Source: Prorocentrum cordatum (Eukaryota > Sar > Dinophyceae > Prorocentrales > Prorocentraceae). From it: DNA of 64,000 bases. A program made the translations under genes and the position numbers. A model generated the notes under the pieces. It was not told the origin of the DNA, did not search any database, and saw only the letters and a list, made by a program, of their open reading frames with translations. This document shows positions 62,185 through 64,000 of this stretch, piece after piece. How positions within the stretch are numbered: position 1 is the first letter of the stretch; every line of letters starts with the position of its first letter. The stretch is from NCBI GenBank assembly GCA_963575745.1, contig CAUYUJ010014617.1, positions 114,501-178,500 on the forward strand, written 5' to 3'.

Positions 62185-63382
62185 CGGGTCATGGGCGACA
62201 CCAGAGACGATACCGACGGCCAGATCGAGCACGCCACCGCCATCACCTTTCTCTACCGGGAACTCGTCCTGGGTACTACCGAGCTACCCACCTACGCCGA
62301 CTAGTTTGGTTTCACCTTTTGGGCTGACGCCGTCACCAACGCCGACGGGTACGGCAACACCGCCAATGGCTAAGGCGGCGCCTGGAGTGCCGACTTCATG
62401 GGCGACCCCCAGGCCGCAGCCGACCCGCCGACGAGTTTCTTCTGTATGGTACCTGTGGAAGTTGGCTAAGTTGTCTTCCAGCTGCAGCGGGGGCTGCAGC
62501 TGTGCTGTGCTCATCTTGGCGGTGCTACTGACTACGGCGTGGAGCCCCCTGTTCGCACGCTCGATGAGCATCGCCTCGGACGTGGCCGAGGAAGTCGGAG
62601 GGGCGGCAGGCCGCATGATGGGCGCAGGTGCGAACGTGTCGTCGAGCGCGGCACGGATCTTCAGCGCCCTCACCGACAACACCCTCAGCCTCGCCGAGAC
62701 CGCTTGGGAAGGCATCGACCTCACGAATGTTACGGTCAACAGTTCCGCCGGCCGCATCTTTTTCGATGGAAACGAGTACGCCGAGGACGTACTGACTACG
62801 CCAGAGGCTCGAGCGGTGATGGGACTGCCCGACCACTGGCTCCAGGCTTTGGCGGATATTTTGATTTTTGCATCACCTTCTCGCCCGCTGGTGGAAGTAC
62901 ACAAGCACCTCTTCATCAGCGACTCATCCTATACCTCCCTGGACCTCTGGATGGCCTGGTTCGATACGGGCCACGTGGGCTTGGCCTGGAGGACTGCAGG
63001 TGTTACCTACAACGTACGCTGGGCCAACCCCCTGTGGTCGCTGACCGAGGACGCTACCACTCAGACGGTTCGGATCTCAGAGCTGCTGCAAGAAGCTATC
63101 CAGGCGACTATCGACAAGCCAGACCTCACTCTATCCAAGTCAGCCCTACAGCACGCTCCAGCCATCACACCACCCTCAGTGCCGATGAGGATCTGGAGGT
63201 GGAGCAAGCGCCTAGCCGCCTGGGCTTGGCCGCGAGACGGGAACGGGGCCTTTCGCTCGTCATCGGCGCCGGGCGCCGAGGACGAGCCCTCTGCCGCCGA
63301 CGGGATCGCCGCCGACGAGGGTTCCCCGGACACAAAGACGGGCGAGGGCGCCAGCCACAGCGTGCCCGAGCCCTCAGCATAG
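62153..63382 (+). CDS. single-pass membrane protein, env-like in layout
   Basis: 409 codons from ATG 62,153, overlapping the recombinase end by 32 bp in another frame. A Pro/Ser/Thr-rich first ~90 residues is followed by a basic stretch (QPTRRRVSSVWYLWKLAKL), a Cys cluster CSGGCSC and one hydrophobic segment AVLILAVLLTTAWSPLF at about residues 118-134. The following ~270 residues contain possible N-glycosylation sites (NVS, NVT, NSS) and a structured-looking region with several Trp and Tyr. The C-terminus is acidic and Ser/Ala-rich. No homology is recognised. It could be an envelope-like accessory protein or a captured cell gene. Confidence 0.65.
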   Translation: MAPKGSRRLADGSWATPETIPTARSSTPPPSPFSTGNSSWVLPSYPPTPTSLVSPFGLTPSPTPTGTATPPMAKAAPGVPTSWATPRPQPTRRRVSSVWYLWKLAKLSSSCSGGCSCAVLILAVLLTTAWSPLFARSMSIASDVAEEVGGAAGRMMGAGANVSSSAARIFSALTDNTLSLAETAWEGIDLTNVTVNSSAGRIFFDGNEYAEDVLTTPEARAVMGLPDHWLQALADILIFASPSRPLVEVHKHLFISDSSYTSLDLWMAWFDTGHVGLAWRTAGVTYNVRWANPLWSLTEDATTQTVRISELLQEAIQATIDKPDLTLSKSALQHAPAITPPSVPMRIWRWSKRLAAWAWPRDGNGAFRSSSAPGAEDEPSAADGIAADEGSPDTKTGEGASHSVPEPSA

Positions 63383-63752
63383 GCCGCAAGCGAGTACGGG
63401 TGGTGGAGCGAGGACCTAGCGAAGATCAGGTCGACCGAGTGCCTTTCTTTCAACGCAGGCTTTTCATCAGATCACACGTTCATTCCAGTCTGCCGGGGAG
63501 GTGTGCGTGACCGCACACAGATGTGAATATTTCTCAGCAGTGAATGATAACAAGTTATCTCTCGAGGTCCGTGCAGGAAAATATTGAGTGAGTTTCGTAT
63601 TCAGCAGCGCCACGCGCAGGCACGTCCCGGCCGCTAGGGCCCAAGTGCCCAGAGCCTCTAGGGTGTGGCGTCTAGGGCTGTAGGCTAAGGCTCTCTTAGG
63701 TCCTCTTAAGGTTCACTGGGGTGGGGCCCCGTTCTTTGGGATCGCACCTGAA
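63383..63752 (+). other. 3' untranslated part of the retroelement
   Basis: Non-coding, with short tandem words CTAGGGC/CTAGGGTG and GAGTGAGTTTCG, the latter resembling the start of the 135-bp repeat. No copy of the sequence after 63,887 was found here. Confidence 0.6.
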
Positions 63753-63887
63753 ATGGGTGAGTGAGTTTGTGAACGTTGATTTTCAGATAGGTTAGCGAAG
63801 GGGCCATAGGGCGGGATATGTCTTGTTGTTTCGGACGTTGTCTCCAGGTCTTGCCTGCGCCCGAAACCGTTTCAAGTTCAAGGCACC
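63753..63887 (+). repeat. 135-bp direct repeat, right copy
   Basis: Identical to 56,089-56,223. It is followed by unrelated DNA (CTCCCAGCCCTCGGTCC) to the window end, where nothing further can be assigned. Confidence 0.95.
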
Positions 63888-64000
63888 CTCCCAGCCCTCG
63901 GTCCTCGGTACAGGTCTCACTTGCTGCCCGTTCGTTCTGCCGTCCCCCCCGAGCCGTGGTCAGCACCACGCAGCGGGGGGTTCTTACCGTTTCCCTTCAG

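Larger units (their letters stand above)
56089..63887 (+). mobile_element. tyrosine-recombinase (DIRS/Ngaro-like) retrotransposon with embedded C5 methyltransferase
   Basis: 7.8-kb element between two identical 135-bp direct repeats. Coding order on the plus strand: Gag-like protein, split reverse transcriptase with a DNA methyltransferase between RT motifs B and C, RNase H, tyrosine recombinase, membrane protein. No integrase or protease was seen, as expected of elements that integrate by a tyrosine recombinase. Reading frames are open apart from one UAG and one or two frameshifts, so the copy is young or nearly intact. No target-site duplication is present, which also fits this class. The right boundary is uncertain: in split-repeat elements a second repeat would follow, beyond the window edge. 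Confidence 0.85.

Noticed and set aside
56089-63887. LTR retrotransposon (gypsy/copia)
   Set aside because: The repeats lack TG...CA ends and a target duplication, no DDE integrase was seen, and a tyrosine recombinase is present.

Overview
The window looks like dinoflagellate nuclear DNA. It is GC-rich and packed with microsatellites and hairpin-forming short repeats, and its coding signal is sparse and broken into short exons. A sequence matching 19 of 22 positions of the dinoflagellate trans-spliced leader lies on the minus strand at 37,785-37,806. The best-preserved mobile element also has the gag/pol protein style familiar from dinoflagellates. I cannot name the species. Most long open frames here are readings through simple repeats and are not annotated as genes.

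Layout. From 1 to 56 kb the DNA is mainly non-coding. It is built from at least six recurring families of short non-autonomous elements, here called HP1, TIR2, HP3, TIR4, DR5 and TIR6. It also holds several dispersed repeat pairs, satellites, and long CA/CACG, CATA, CTC/GAG, GAC and CAT tracts. Spread through this on the minus strand, from about 37.8 kb down to about 9.6 kb, are short exons that together read as one SET-domain protein lysine methyltransferase of the RuBisCO-LSMT/SETD type. Four exons are well supported (33.6-33.9, 26.6-26.7, 25.4-25.7 and 23.5-23.7 kb); the others are weaker. Several exon edges lie at or within tens of bases of a short element's end, which suggests the elements make up or created the introns. 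Other gene fragments are a minus-strand terminal exon at 43.96-44.15 kb, a plus-strand frame at 9.8-10.3 kb, and plus-strand exons near 38.9, 40.7 and 47.2-47.9 kb.

From 56,089 to 63,887 there is a nearly intact tyrosine-recombinase (DIRS/Ngaro-like) retrotransposon between two identical 135-bp direct repeats. In order it encodes: a Gag-like protein with two predicted membrane helices; an in-frame UAG followed by the first half of a reverse transcriptase; a cytosine-C5-type DNA methyltransferase domain; the YxDD half of the reverse transcriptase with RNase H; a tyrosine recombinase; and a single-pass membrane protein with an env-like layout. The methyltransferase sits between RT motifs B and C. 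This is the most notable system in the window.
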